Source of the DNA: Candidatus Sumerlaeota bacterium
GTDB taxonomy: Bacteria; Sumerlaeota; Sumerlaeia; Sumerlaeales; Sumerlaeaceae
NCBI GenBank assembly: GCA_012513815.1
Contig: JAAZBM010000011.1
Location: 310,001-374,000 of the forward strand
DNA length: 64,000 bases
Reading direction: 5' to 3'
In this document: piece by piece, positions 1-8,802 of the stretch
Numbering within the stretch: the stretch's first letter is position 1
Layout of the letters: every line of letters starts with the position of its first letter
Position numbers and translations under genes: made by a program
The notes under the pieces: model-generated
The model's database searches: none
Seen by the model: the letters and a program-made list of their open reading frames with translations, nothing else
What the model was told of the DNA's origin: nothing

Positions 1-456
1 AAGTCATCACCTCAGGATCTCGATTTGACTGCCCTCTTTGCCCAAGACCCCAACGGCGACTCCGAGTCCACAACGGTCAAGGATGTCCCCACCGCGAACA
101 ATGTTGACCTGACATCGATGTTCACACCCGAATCTCAAAAACCCGAAATCCCGAGCATCGCGCCGCAAGCCAAAACGCCATCGGACACTGTTGACCTGAC
201 GGCTCTCTTCGCACAGAACCCAATTTCCGGTTCTGAATTCGATGATGACCCATTCGGCAAGCAGGAAACATCCGCTGACAATCAGCCGGATGAAGGGGGC
301 GAAGCCTTCTACGAGGAACAAAAGGCCAATGCCAGAAAAGCCATCGATGAAGGACGTTTCAAGGAAGCCATCAATTTCCTGAGCATCGTGACGACGCTCA
401 ACCCGGATGACGCCGAGGCACAGAATATGCTCAAGGAAGCGCAAAGCAAACTATAA
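1..456 (+). CDS. C-terminal part of a repeat protein with a TPR-like end (5' truncated)
   Basis: The frame is open from base 1, so the true start lies outside the window; TTG at 25 is just an internal codon. The visible 151 residues carry three copies of a short motif, (V/L)DLT(A/S)(L/M)F(A/T), with aspartates encoded at 22, 106 and 193, a period of 28-29 residues. Linkers are acidic and Ser/Thr/Pro-rich and look disordered. The last 45 residues (KANARKAIDEGRFKEAINFL and following) look like one TPR-type helical hairpin. I do not recognise the family. The repeated motif in disordered linkers resembles a multivalent docking peptide, which is inference. Confidence 0.6.
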   Translation, partial: KSSPQDLDLTALFAQDPNGDSESTTVKDVPTANNVDLTSMFTPESQKPEIPSIAPQAKTPSDTVDLTALFAQNPISGSEFDDDPFGKQETSADNQPDEGGEAFYEEQKANARKAIDEGRFKEAINFLSIVTTLNPDDAEAQNMLKEAQSKL

Positions 457-492
457 ACCGCTGCTTTGGGGCTACACGTATGTTACTTTCGA

Positions 493-528
493 AAAGACCG
501 CCGCGCATAATCACAAACGGCGGTCTTT
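493..528 (+). terminator. Hairpin terminator after the first gene
   Basis: Perfect 11-bp stem AAAGACCGCCG / CGGCGGTCTTT with a 14-nt loop, followed by GATTT. It lies 37 bases after the stop at 456 and ends 28 bases before the next start. The U-tract is short, so termination may be partial. Confidence 0.6.
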
Positions 529-556
529 GATTTAAAACCAAAGTTCAAAACGACGG

Positions 557-2839
557 ATGAATTGCGACAATCATCAAATATTCCTAATCCTTAAGTGGAT
601 CGTCCTCCTGCAGATTATCTCCGCCGGAGCCTATCCGATATGCTTCGGATTATTCTCACGTTTGCCCGACCGCGGCTACGCTCTGGCAAAGTTTCTCGGC
701 ATACTTCTTGCTTCCTACCTTTGTTGGGTCATGGCCGCCCTCACGCCACTGACCGGCGTTTTCGATTTCTCCGTCACAACAGCATGCCTCGCGATTGGCG
801 CCCTGTTCATTCTCGGCGGCGCCTTTCTGACACTCAACGCGAAACTGATTTTTCGACAAACATGGGTCAACATCAAAACGATACTTTGCATCGAGATAAT
901 TTTCTGGGGAACTTTTGCGCTCATGTTTGCGTTGCGATCGCAAATCCCGCAAATCACACACATCATCAACGACTCCGCAGCCGAAAAGTTCACGGACTTC
1001 GCGATTCTGAATTCGCTGCTCTCGTCACCGGCAATCCCGCCCCAAGACGCTTGGGTTTCCGGAGCGACGATGAACTACTACTACTTCGGGCATTTCCTCT
1101 GGGCATTCATCACCAAGGCAACCGGTGTCCTGCCGGAAGTCGCCTTCAACTTGGCGCTCTGCTCAGTTGCCGGACTGATTGCGGCACTGACGTTCACGCT
1201 CGGCATGATGGTCGGAGGCAAACTCCGTTGGGGATGGATAACGGCATTCCTCGTCGTCATCGGCGGCAACCTTGACAGCACGCGGCTTGCCCTAATTTGG
1301 CTCACGCAACAGAGCGGCATCCCGTTCGACTTCTGGGCGCCATCGCGAGCCGTCGCCAACTGCATCACCGAATTTCCGGCATTCTCGCTAATTCTCAGCG
1401 ACCTGCACGCGCACCTTCTCGACTGCCCGACACTGCTCGCGGCCATGCTGATTGGCATGGAATTCATCAAAACGCGCGGCTTCTACCCCTCACTACGAGC
1501 CATGCTCACCGACCGCTTGTCGACTCTCGCGCTCATGGCCCTGCTACTCGGAGCGGCCTCAGCGACAAACTCATGGGACATGCCCGTCATGCTCGCTTTC
1601 TTTGCCCTCATCTTGTGGTGCGGCGAAATCGAGTACTCGAACCTTGACGTCTGCGCCACTGACGACGACAAAACAACAGCGATGATAACCGGGCGGCTTG
1701 CCGGTGGCCTCATCTCCTTAGCCATCGCGGTGGCGCTCGCGGCCATTGGCATGTTCATTCTTTTTGCGCCGTTCCACATGAACTTTCAAGCGCCATTCGA
1801 TGGATTCCCCATCCGGTTCAACCTTCCGGAAAACGTCACTGAGTTCTCCGAATTCGTCTCGCACTGGGGCATTTTCCTGCTCCCCGTTTTCATCTTGCTC
1901 ATCCGCAACGCATTCCGTTTCTGCCGCAAAGGCAACCACACGCCAACCACAATCGCCTTCATCTTCTCGGCAACAATTCTTGTGGCATCGATGGCATTCA
2001 CCATCACCAAAGTGACAGGCGTTCTGTCCATCGCCATAGCGCTTGGCGCCACAGCTCTGCTCCTGTGCACCACCATGACATCCACCGACATCATGCTCAC
2101 GGCACTTCTGTTGCTGCTCGCGACCATGACAACATTCTGCGAAATCTTTCACATCGACGATGTGTTCGACGACAAACTCGAACGCATCAACACCATCTTC
2201 AAAGTCTATTACGCCCTGTGGCCAATCGCGGCAATCACAGCAATCATGGCGCTCAAACAACTCAAGACGCCCACGAGACTCATCATCCTTATCATCATGA
2301 TAAGCGCCGCCGCGCTCTACACACCCATCGCGGTCAACGCGCGCCTTGCCATGACATCGCGCCCGCCCCAATCCGCCATCGGCACACCGCTCGACGGATT
2401 GAGCTATCTGCAAAAAGAAAACAACGCCGACCTAGAAGCCATCCGGTTTATCCGCGACAATGTCCCGCCGACGCACATCATCCTCGAATGCACCGGAACT
2501 CAGTACACCTACGCCGGGCGAATGTCAACCTGCACCGGACGCCCGACTCCCGGCGGCTGGCTGACACATGAATGGGAATGGCGGGGCGAGTACAATTTCG
2601 GCGAGGAACGCGAACGAAGAACGTCGGAGACGCTCGCGATTTACACCGAGAACGACTTGGAATTGACCGAATCACTCCTCAAGAAAAACCAGATTCGATG
2701 GGTCGTTATTGGCAAAACGGAACGCGAAAAAATCCCTTATCTCAACGAAAATAAGTTCGGGATTCTCGGCAAGCTTGCATTTCGTGCCGATGATACTTCC
2801 GTCTATCTCGTATTTCCTAATAATAGGTATCCCTATTAA
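557..2839 (+). CDS. DUF2298 (Chlor_Arch_YYY) polytopic membrane protein
   Basis: 760 residues with about a dozen or more hydrophobic segments. The family signature is clear: a tyrosine run NYYYFGHFLWA near residue 174, then SDLHAHLLDCP near 281. The hydrophilic C-terminal part carries the usual family pattern TGRPTPGGWLTHEWEWRG, followed by an IYTENDLELTESLLKKN-type stretch. The family is thought to consist of GT-C-fold lipid-linked sugar transferases, but I know of no settled reaction. It is first in a seven-gene cluster with two other GT-C-type proteins, so a role in surface glycan assembly or protein glycosylation is likely. The Shine-Dalgarno before ATG 557 is weak. Confidence 0.85.
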   Translation: MNCDNHQIFLILKWIVLLQIISAGAYPICFGLFSRLPDRGYALAKFLGILLASYLCWVMAALTPLTGVFDFSVTTACLAIGALFILGGAFLTLNAKLIFRQTWVNIKTILCIEIIFWGTFALMFALRSQIPQITHIINDSAAEKFTDFAILNSLLSSPAIPPQDAWVSGATMNYYYFGHFLWAFITKATGVLPEVAFNLALCSVAGLIAALTFTLGMMVGGKLRWGWITAFLVVIGGNLDSTRLALIWLTQQSGIPFDFWAPSRAVANCITEFPAFSLILSDLHAHLLDCPTLLAAMLIGMEFIKTRGFYPSLRAMLTDRLSTLALMALLLGAASATNSWDMPVMLAFFALILWCGEIEYSNLDVCATDDDKTTAMITGRLAGGLISLAIAVALAAIGMFILFAPFHMNFQAPFDGFPIRFNLPENVTEFSEFVSHWGIFLLPVFILLIRNAFRFCRKGNHTPTTIAFIFSATILVASMAFTITKVTGVLSIAIALGATALLLCTTMTSTDIMLTALLLLLATMTTFCEIFHIDDVFDDKLERINTIFKVYYALWPIAAITAIMALKQLKTPTRLIILIIMISAAALYTPIAVNARLAMTSRPPQSAIGTPLDGLSYLQKENNADLEAIRFIRDNVPPTHIILECTGTQYTYAGRMSTCTGRPTPGGWLTHEWEWRGEYNFGEERERRTSETLAIYTENDLELTESLLKKNQIRWVVIGKTEREKIPYLNENKFGILGKLAFRADDTSVYLVFPNNRYPY

Positions 2840-2859
2840 TTATTATATATGAACGTGAA

Positions 2860-3744
2860 ATGATGAACCAAGAAAGTAACCAACCTAATTATTTGTTTGA
2901 GAATGTCGCTATCATAGGCGCCGGACTCACCGGCACTGCTTTCGCGAATATCGTCAAGTCGCGTGAAATGGCCAAACGACTGGTGGCCTACGACCAAGAG
3001 GAAAACAGGGCGCAACAGGCTGTCGTTGACAATATCGTTGACGAAGCCATCAAAGAAATCGAACCGGCTGTTCAGAACGCCGATTTGGTGATTATGGCAA
3101 CACCCGTTGACCACACAAAAACGCTCCTGCCACGAATCCTGAATGCGGTGAAAGACGGAGCCATCGTCAGCGACTTCGGCCGCTCAAAATGCGCGATTGT
3201 TAGCACCGCGGAATCGCATCCCAGAGTCAAGAAAGAATCCGTGTTTTTTGTCAGCTGTGACCCGCTCGTCACGAACAGATCCGCCAAGATTGACGAACTC
3301 TTCGACAACACATCGTGCATCATCGTCAAATCACCCAAAACAGACCCCATCGCACTCAGCAGAATCGTCGAGCTTTGGCAAAATGTCGGCACGCAAGTCG
3401 CTGTCATGCGGCCGGAACGACACGACAAACTGGTCAGCTGGATCGAGCAACTGCAAATCATTCTGGCGGCGGCATCTATGCTGGCGCTCGAAAAAGCAGG
3501 CGAAGACCAAAACCTCATTCGCGGCATTGCCGGGTCAATCCTTAGGGATTCGACAGCGCCCATCAAAAACATCGATATCGAGCAGTTCGATGACGTCCTC
3601 CAAGAGAACTGCAAAAACATCCGCGACGGTATTCGATTCTTCCGCGAAGAACTCAAAGGATTTGAAGATAACCTAAGCAATGTGGATGCTTTGCACGAAT
3701 TACTCAGAAAAGCGACAAACTTCCGCAAACACCTTGAAAAGTAA
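2860..3744 (+). CDS. TyrA/prephenate dehydrogenase-like NAD-binding protein, catalytic His missing
   Basis: 294 residues. It starts with a Rossmann motif GAGLTGTAFA (about residues 20-29), then ADLVIMATPV and GAIVSDFGRSK, which match the NAD domain of the TyrA family. Two active-site motifs differ. The usual GHPMAG is replaced by CDPLVT, so the catalytic His is Asp. The second block keeps HD (RHDKLVSW) but lacks the following SHLP. A normal prephenate dehydrogenase reaction is therefore doubtful. It sits 20 bases after the DUF2298 gene and 11 before a membrane glycosyltransferase, without other aromatic genes. It may be a sugar or imine dehydrogenase, or a non-catalytic NAD sensor. ATG 2863 is an alternative start. 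Confidence 0.7.
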   Translation: MMNQESNQPNYLFENVAIIGAGLTGTAFANIVKSREMAKRLVAYDQEENRAQQAVVDNIVDEAIKEIEPAVQNADLVIMATPVDHTKTLLPRILNAVKDGAIVSDFGRSKCAIVSTAESHPRVKKESVFFVSCDPLVTNRSAKIDELFDNTSCIIVKSPKTDPIALSRIVELWQNVGTQVAVMRPERHDKLVSWIEQLQIILAAASMLALEKAGEDQNLIRGIAGSILRDSTAPIKNIDIEQFDDVLQENCKNIRDGIRFFREELKGFEDNLSNVDALHELLRKATNFRKHLEK

Positions 3745-3755
3745 GAGGTCATCGC

Positions 3756-5279
3756 ATGCCCCTGCGCAAAACGCATCATAGCCTGTCCGAGCCGGTTCTC
3801 TTCTTCTGGATTAATTTGATTTTGCACATTCCGCTCATCGGACTCAACAGAGGAGAATTCACGGACGGCATCCTGCAACTCGATGTGTGGAAATACTGCG
3901 TCGGGCTTTATCCGCCACTTTTTGGGACACTGGCGCAAGCCATCGGGGCACTGCCGTTTTGCAACCCGGAGATGGCAGGGCGATTCATCAGCACATTAGC
4001 GGCATCGGCGCTCGTCTTCCCGATTTGGACGCTCTCCGCCATCATCACACGCAACAAAACCGCCGGACGCATGGCGCTGTTGCTCTTGACATTTTCACCG
4101 CTCCTCATGCGATGGTCACTCCACGCCATGACGGACGCACTCTTTCTGTTCCTTTCCACTTCCGCGCTCACATGCCTCTGCTGCGCCCTTGACCGGCAGA
4201 AGGCACCTCGCAAGACGGATGTCTGTCTGGCAGGCGCTGTAGCACTGACAGCGGCGGCAACACTCACACGCTATCAAGGAATCATTCTTCTTCTGCCCAT
4301 CGCCATTGTATACTTTGCCGCATGTGCGCGAACCAAAACAGTCATGTGGCGAGCGATTCTCGCCGCCCTACTTTTGACGCTTGTCCCACTCTGGATATAC
4401 TTCAATGGCTTTGCGCACAGCCAGCAATTCACATCACGCGCGGCACCAAGCGTCGGCGCGACAATCCTTGCATGGCGCAACGTCGCCGAAAGCTTCATCT
4501 ATCTCTCGCCATACTACTTCTCGCTGCCACTTGTTCTCTTCGCGTTCATTGGCGCTTGCGCCTACACGTACCCCACCGAAAGACAAGGACGCGCATCCAT
4601 TCTCCTTTGGAGTTTCTGGGCGCTACTCATCCTCATTCTTCAGACAACATTCCAATCCTTCCAATACCGCTACATGTTGCCCATCCTGCCACTCGTCATC
4701 GTTCTGGGCGGCGCGGGCATGACCGTCCTCATCCAGCGCATCCACAACAAGAAACTGCGTATCGTCATCTTCGTCATCGCATTTGCGTGGATGCTCGCGC
4801 AGATGATAGAGACTGTCGCACTGCAGTATCAATCCTTTGGCGACCAAAAGCAGGCAATGCAATGGGTCAAAGAAAACATCCCGGCGCAAACGCCTGTCTT
4901 CGGGAACGAACGCTACGGGCAATACAGCGACATTGGCTGCCCCAAATGGAAACACTGGAGCAACCGCGAGATTCTGCCCTGCTGGACACCGGACATGGCG
5001 GCGAGTATTCAGCCTGGAGCGGTCATTGCTCTGTCGGATGCCTACGGTGGCGACATGAGCACACAAGCCATCAAAGACACCATCACGAACAGGGGATTGA
5101 CACTCAAACAGCTTGTTGTTTTCCGCGTCTCGGTCGTCCCGATTTTTGATGATGTCATGAAAAATCCGGCCTTCAACCAAAACCCACTGCTCTGGGTCAT
5201 GCGCTACACTCCGCAAGTTTTCTACACACGCGTCTATGCGATTATCCCGCCACAAACGGCAGCCAAAACAAATGACTGA
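3756..5279 (+). CDS. GT39/ArnT-like (PMT_2) membrane glycosyltransferase
   Basis: 507 residues with about 11 hydrophobic segments. An N-terminal loop RGEFTDGILQLDVWKY follows the first membrane segment, where PMT/ArnT-type GT-C enzymes carry the acidic metal/substrate motif. A periplasmic-type soluble domain lies at the C-terminus (about 365-507). Such enzymes move a sugar from a polyprenyl-phosphate donor to lipid or protein on the outer face of the inner membrane. The start follows AGAGG at 9 bases. The gene overlaps the next by 8 bases (ATGACTGA), which suggests translational coupling. Acceptor and donor cannot be read from the sequence. Confidence 0.75.
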   Translation: MPLRKTHHSLSEPVLFFWINLILHIPLIGLNRGEFTDGILQLDVWKYCVGLYPPLFGTLAQAIGALPFCNPEMAGRFISTLAASALVFPIWTLSAIITRNKTAGRMALLLLTFSPLLMRWSLHAMTDALFLFLSTSALTCLCCALDRQKAPRKTDVCLAGAVALTAAATLTRYQGIILLLPIAIVYFAACARTKTVMWRAILAALLLTLVPLWIYFNGFAHSQQFTSRAAPSVGATILAWRNVAESFIYLSPYYFSLPLVLFAFIGACAYTYPTERQGRASILLWSFWALLILILQTTFQSFQYRYMLPILPLVIVLGGAGMTVLIQRIHNKKLRIVIFVIAFAWMLAQMIETVALQYQSFGDQKQAMQWVKENIPAQTPVFGNERYGQYSDIGCPKWKHWSNREILPCWTPDMAASIQPGAVIALSDAYGGDMSTQAIKDTITNRGLTLKQLVVFRVSVVPIFDDVMKNPAFNQNPLLWVMRYTPQVFYTRVYAIIPPQTAAKTND

Positions 5280-7029
5280 CGCAACGCCTGATACCTTTCG
5301 CGTAACGACTTTTGCGCAGGCAACAGCTGCCATGACGGGCATCATCAGCTTCTTTGTCTTCCTGATGACCATGACGCCCAGCCTGCACTTTGGTGATGGA
5401 ACGGAACTCGCGACGGCGGCATGGACAGCCGGAATCGCCCACCCAACAGGATACCCGCTCTACACGATGATTCTATGGGCAATCATGCACATCTGTCCAC
5501 TGGAACCAATCTCGTTGTCAACGATATTCTCCGCCCTGTGCGTTGCCATAGCCACCGCCATCACCACCCGTATCTTTACGGATTTCTTCAACAACATCGC
5601 AAAGCCACTTCATCACGCCATCCCGACATTCGCCGCCGCGGCTGTGGCACTCACGATTGCCTTCTCCCCCGCAATCTGGCATGCCGCAACCGTGACCGAA
5701 GTCTACGCCATGCAACTCCTTATATCAATCGGCTTCATTCGTGCGCTGCAACTGACCATCGCCAACGACACCAACGCGGCGCCAATCCGCCGAATTATGT
5801 GGCCGCTTCTCATCGCCGCCCTACTCTTTGGGACGGGAATGGCGCATCATCGCATGTCCGTTTTCCTCTTCCTGCCCCTCATCGTGACGGCGGTCATCAT
5901 CATCAAGAAGCAACCCCGTCGCCGTGCCGTATCACTCACAGGCGCGCTCTGCCTTGCAATGCTACTGCCCCTGTGCAGCTACCTCTATCTGCCCATTCGT
6001 GCCGCGCAAGCGCCAGCGATGAACTGGGGGCAACCGGACACGATTCAGCGATTCACTGACCACATCCGCGGCGGCGACTACATGAATCAGCGATTCCTCG
6101 CTCTTGCGCCGGGCATCAGCTTCACGCCGCAAACCTACGCCGCATTTGCGGCAACCATGTTGCAGAGATTCTCCGGCGACATCGCGGAGCAAACGCCGCT
6201 AAAAGTATTACCGACAAAAATGAACGCCCAACCTAACCCCGACAGAATCACAACGCCGAAAACCTCCACGAACACGTTTGCGGCAATCATGCTAATTGCG
6301 GCATTCATCGGCGGAATAATCGTCCTGACAAGGACCGGAGAATGCAACCGAATCATGGCAATCATCATAGGACTGATTCTCGCGCAAAACATCCTGTTTC
6401 TGTTCCTATACAACATTCCGGACATCAGCGACTATGAGTTGCTTCCCATCTGGGGAATCATGGGCGGCGCCTTCGTCCTCCTGTACGCAATCATTCCGAC
6501 GAACAGGCACCGTGCCCTCCCGGCGGCGCTCACACTGGTACTTTTCGCAATCGCTGGCGCGCAGTTCTGCATGCAGTATCATCTCTGCGACAAAAGCGGC
6601 GACATCTCATTCGAGCAATCGGCCTACACGATGATGCCCGACGATAAAACGGATTTGCCGGACGGTGCGATTTTCATCACTGCCGGTGACGCGGACATTT
6701 TCCCCGCATGGTATCGGCAACTGGTGCGCGGCGAACGCACAGATGTTCTCGTCTTCGGCTCGAACTTCGTTCACAGGCCATGGTATGCGGCATACTTCAC
6801 GCCCGAACAGAAAAGCAAATACGGCCTCAAGTTTTTCGACACCATCCCCCGCGGCCCCGATGCCTTTGCGGCAATGCTCTCCGAAAGCATCATCGACGCG
6901 AACATCGGCAAAAGGCCTATCGTCACGACCATCGCCGACAAGCTTGTGCTTGACGCGCTGAGCAAAAAATATCAGATCAAACAAACGGCTTATTGCCCTT
7001 TTGTCTGGAGTATTGAACCCATTAATTGA
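5272..7029 (+). CDS. DUF2723 polytopic membrane protein
   Basis: 585 residues from ATG 5272, chosen because it overlaps the previous stop by 8 bases; an in-frame ATG at 5236 is less likely. The family hallmark is near residue 40: FGDGTELATAAWTAGIAHP followed by TGYPLY. It has about 12 membrane segments and a soluble C-terminal domain. DUF2723 proteins resemble GT-C glycosyltransferases of the PMT/OST type, and some bacterial members act in O-glycosylation. The donor and target of this one are unknown. It is the third GT-C-like protein within 6.5 kb. Confidence 0.8.
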   Translation: MTDATPDTFRVTTFAQATAAMTGIISFFVFLMTMTPSLHFGDGTELATAAWTAGIAHPTGYPLYTMILWAIMHICPLEPISLSTIFSALCVAIATAITTRIFTDFFNNIAKPLHHAIPTFAAAAVALTIAFSPAIWHAATVTEVYAMQLLISIGFIRALQLTIANDTNAAPIRRIMWPLLIAALLFGTGMAHHRMSVFLFLPLIVTAVIIIKKQPRRRAVSLTGALCLAMLLPLCSYLYLPIRAAQAPAMNWGQPDTIQRFTDHIRGGDYMNQRFLALAPGISFTPQTYAAFAATMLQRFSGDIAEQTPLKVLPTKMNAQPNPDRITTPKTSTNTFAAIMLIAAFIGGIIVLTRTGECNRIMAIIIGLILAQNILFLFLYNIPDISDYELLPIWGIMGGAFVLLYAIIPTNRHRALPAALTLVLFAIAGAQFCMQYHLCDKSGDISFEQSAYTMMPDDKTDLPDGAIFITAGDADIFPAWYRQLVRGERTDVLVFGSNFVHRPWYAAYFTPEQKSKYGLKFFDTIPRGPDAFAAMLSESIIDANIGKRPIVTTIADKLVLDALSKKYQIKQTAYCPFVWSIEPIN

Positions 7030-7054
7030 TAATATAATAATACTGAGGATGAAC

Positions 7055-8059
7055 ATGATGACTAATGATACCTTTTGGCAAAATCGTAAAGTACTCGTCA
7101 CTGGCGCCGGCGGATTCATCGGAAGCCACCTGACCGAACAACTCGTCGAACTCGGAGCAGATGTAACGGCATTTATCCGCTACAATGCGAACGGATGTCG
7201 GGGGCTGCTCTCCACACTGCCATGCGAAACGCTCAACAAAATTCGCTTCGTGAACGGCGACCTCTGCCATGCGGGCGCACTCGACGAGGCGTTCGAAGGA
7301 CAACAAACAGTATTCCATCTCGCCGCCATCATCGCCATACCATACAGCTACAAGAACCCGCAACACGTTGTAACCAATAACGTCACGGCGACTCTCAATG
7401 TGCTCGAAGCCGCCAAACGACACAAGGTCAAACGCATCGTCAACACCAGCAGCAGCGAAGTATACGGCACCGCGCAGCGTGTTCCCATTGACGAATCGCA
7501 TCCTCTGCAGGCGCAATCGCCCTATGCCGCAGCCAAAATTGCCACAGACAAACTGGCTCAGGCATGGAACCTCAGCTATGACCTCCCCGTCGTCACGCTG
7601 AGACCGTTCAACACCTACGGTCCACGACAAAGCGCCCGCGCCATCGTGCCGACCATCATCACGCAAGCCATCACGCTCAAGAAGATTTTCCTCGGCGCGG
7701 TGCATCCGACCAGAGACCTGAATTTCGTAACAGACACAGTGCAGGGATTTCTCAAAATCGCTCAAACTCCGGGCATCGAGGGACAGACATTCAACGTTGG
7801 CTCCGGAATAGAAATCAGCATCGGCGACCTCGCTGACCAAATCATCAAGATTCTCGGGAACGACATTCCCATCATATTTGACGCATCGCGCATCCGCCCC
7901 ACACCTAGCGAAGTCAACCGACTGCTCGCTGACGCCTCACAGGCAACCAAAGTTCTGGGATGGAAACCACAGGTCAACCTGCCGGAGGGACTCTCGCGAA
8001 CCATTGATTACATCAACCAGCATATCGGCGAATACAGACCGACCGAGTACTCAATATGA
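7055..8059 (+). CDS. LegB-like NAD-dependent sugar-nucleotide 4,6-dehydratase (extended SDR)
   Basis: 334 residues. Motifs seen are the Rossmann GAGGFIGSHL, HLAAIIAIPYSY, the SSSEVYG strand and the catalytic Tyr-Lys pair in YAAAKIATDK, then RPFNTYGPRQSARA. The pattern closely fits the LegB-type branch (TIGR04180-like) of NDP-hexosamine 4,6-dehydratases. These make a 4-keto-6-deoxy sugar nucleotide for legionaminic-acid-like or related glycans. The other leg genes are not in this window. GAGG at 7045-7048 suits ATG 7055 or 7058; in-frame ATG 7049 is too close. The stop overlaps the next start by ATGA. Confidence 0.82.
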   Translation: MMTNDTFWQNRKVLVTGAGGFIGSHLTEQLVELGADVTAFIRYNANGCRGLLSTLPCETLNKIRFVNGDLCHAGALDEAFEGQQTVFHLAAIIAIPYSYKNPQHVVTNNVTATLNVLEAAKRHKVKRIVNTSSSEVYGTAQRVPIDESHPLQAQSPYAAAKIATDKLAQAWNLSYDLPVVTLRPFNTYGPRQSARAIVPTIITQAITLKKIFLGAVHPTRDLNFVTDTVQGFLKIAQTPGIEGQTFNVGSGIEISIGDLADQIIKILGNDIPIIFDASRIRPTPSEVNRLLADASQATKVLGWKPQVNLPEGLSRTIDYINQHIGEYRPTEYSI

Positions 8060-8787
8060 AAACCTGCCCCACAAAGTCTGAACAACAAAGACGCGCAATC
8101 ATCATGGCCGGCGGTGAAGGACAACGACTGAGACCGTTCACGAACACAATCCCCAAACCGCTGCTCCCCATCGGCCGTAAACCGGTCGCGCAAGTCATCA
8201 TCGAAAGGCTTAAGACTTGCGGATTTGAACACATCACCATGGCGCTCGGATACGGAGCGGATTTGGTCAGAGCCTACTTCAGAGACGGCAGCCAGTTCGG
8301 CATCAAAATCGATTATGTCAGCGAAAACCAAAAGCTCGGAACCGCGGGAGCGCTCACAATGATTGAGGATATCGCCGAAGATGAAAGCGTCCTTGTGACG
8401 AACGGCGATGTGCTGACGGATATTGACTATCGCGCGTTCATGGAAAAACACGAAAGCAACCAAGCCATCATGACGGTCGGAGCGGTCAAAAGAGAAATGA
8501 TTTGCCCGTATGGTGTGCTCGATGTCGATGGCGAAACAATCCGCAACGTCCGCGAAAAACCGAAATTTGAATTCATCGCAAACGCAGGAATCTACGCCAT
8601 TTCTGCCAACGCAATCAGCCTCATCCCCCAAGCAATACAATTTGACATGACGGAACTTATCAACAAACTCAGGGAAAACCAAATGACGGTCAACGTACAA
8701 ATGATTGACGGATTCTGGTTCGACCTGGCGACTGTGGATGACTTCGATCTGGCATCAAAACAAATCGAAGGTTTTGTCAAGGATTGA
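8056..8787 (+). CDS. Sugar-nucleotide nucleotidyltransferase (RmlA/GlmU-type)
   Basis: 243 residues. The N-terminus holds the nucleotide-binding signature MAGGEGQRLRPFT and KPLLPIGRKP, followed by LGTAGAL and the metal-binding Asp in VTNGDVLTD. It forms NDP-sugar from sugar-1-phosphate. There is no CBS pair (unlike PtmE) and no left-handed beta-helix (unlike GlmU). ATGA overlap with the LegB-like gene implies that the two work on the same sugar nucleotide. Whether the product is GDP-, CDP-, UDP- or dTDP-linked is not visible. Confidence 0.85.
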   Translation: MKTCPTKSEQQRRAIIMAGGEGQRLRPFTNTIPKPLLPIGRKPVAQVIIERLKTCGFEHITMALGYGADLVRAYFRDGSQFGIKIDYVSENQKLGTAGALTMIEDIAEDESVLVTNGDVLTDIDYRAFMEKHESNQAIMTVGAVKREMICPYGVLDVDGETIRNVREKPKFEFIANAGIYAISANAISLIPQAIQFDMTELINKLRENQMTVNVQMIDGFWFDLATVDDFDLASKQIEGFVKD

Positions 8788-8802
8788 CCGTGGGGTGCGA
8801 CA

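Noticed and set aside
1718-2413. 231-residue minus-strand frame inside the DUF2298 gene
   Set aside because: Low-complexity Asp/Cys/Gly-rich shadow of membrane-protein codons; no motif, no start signal.
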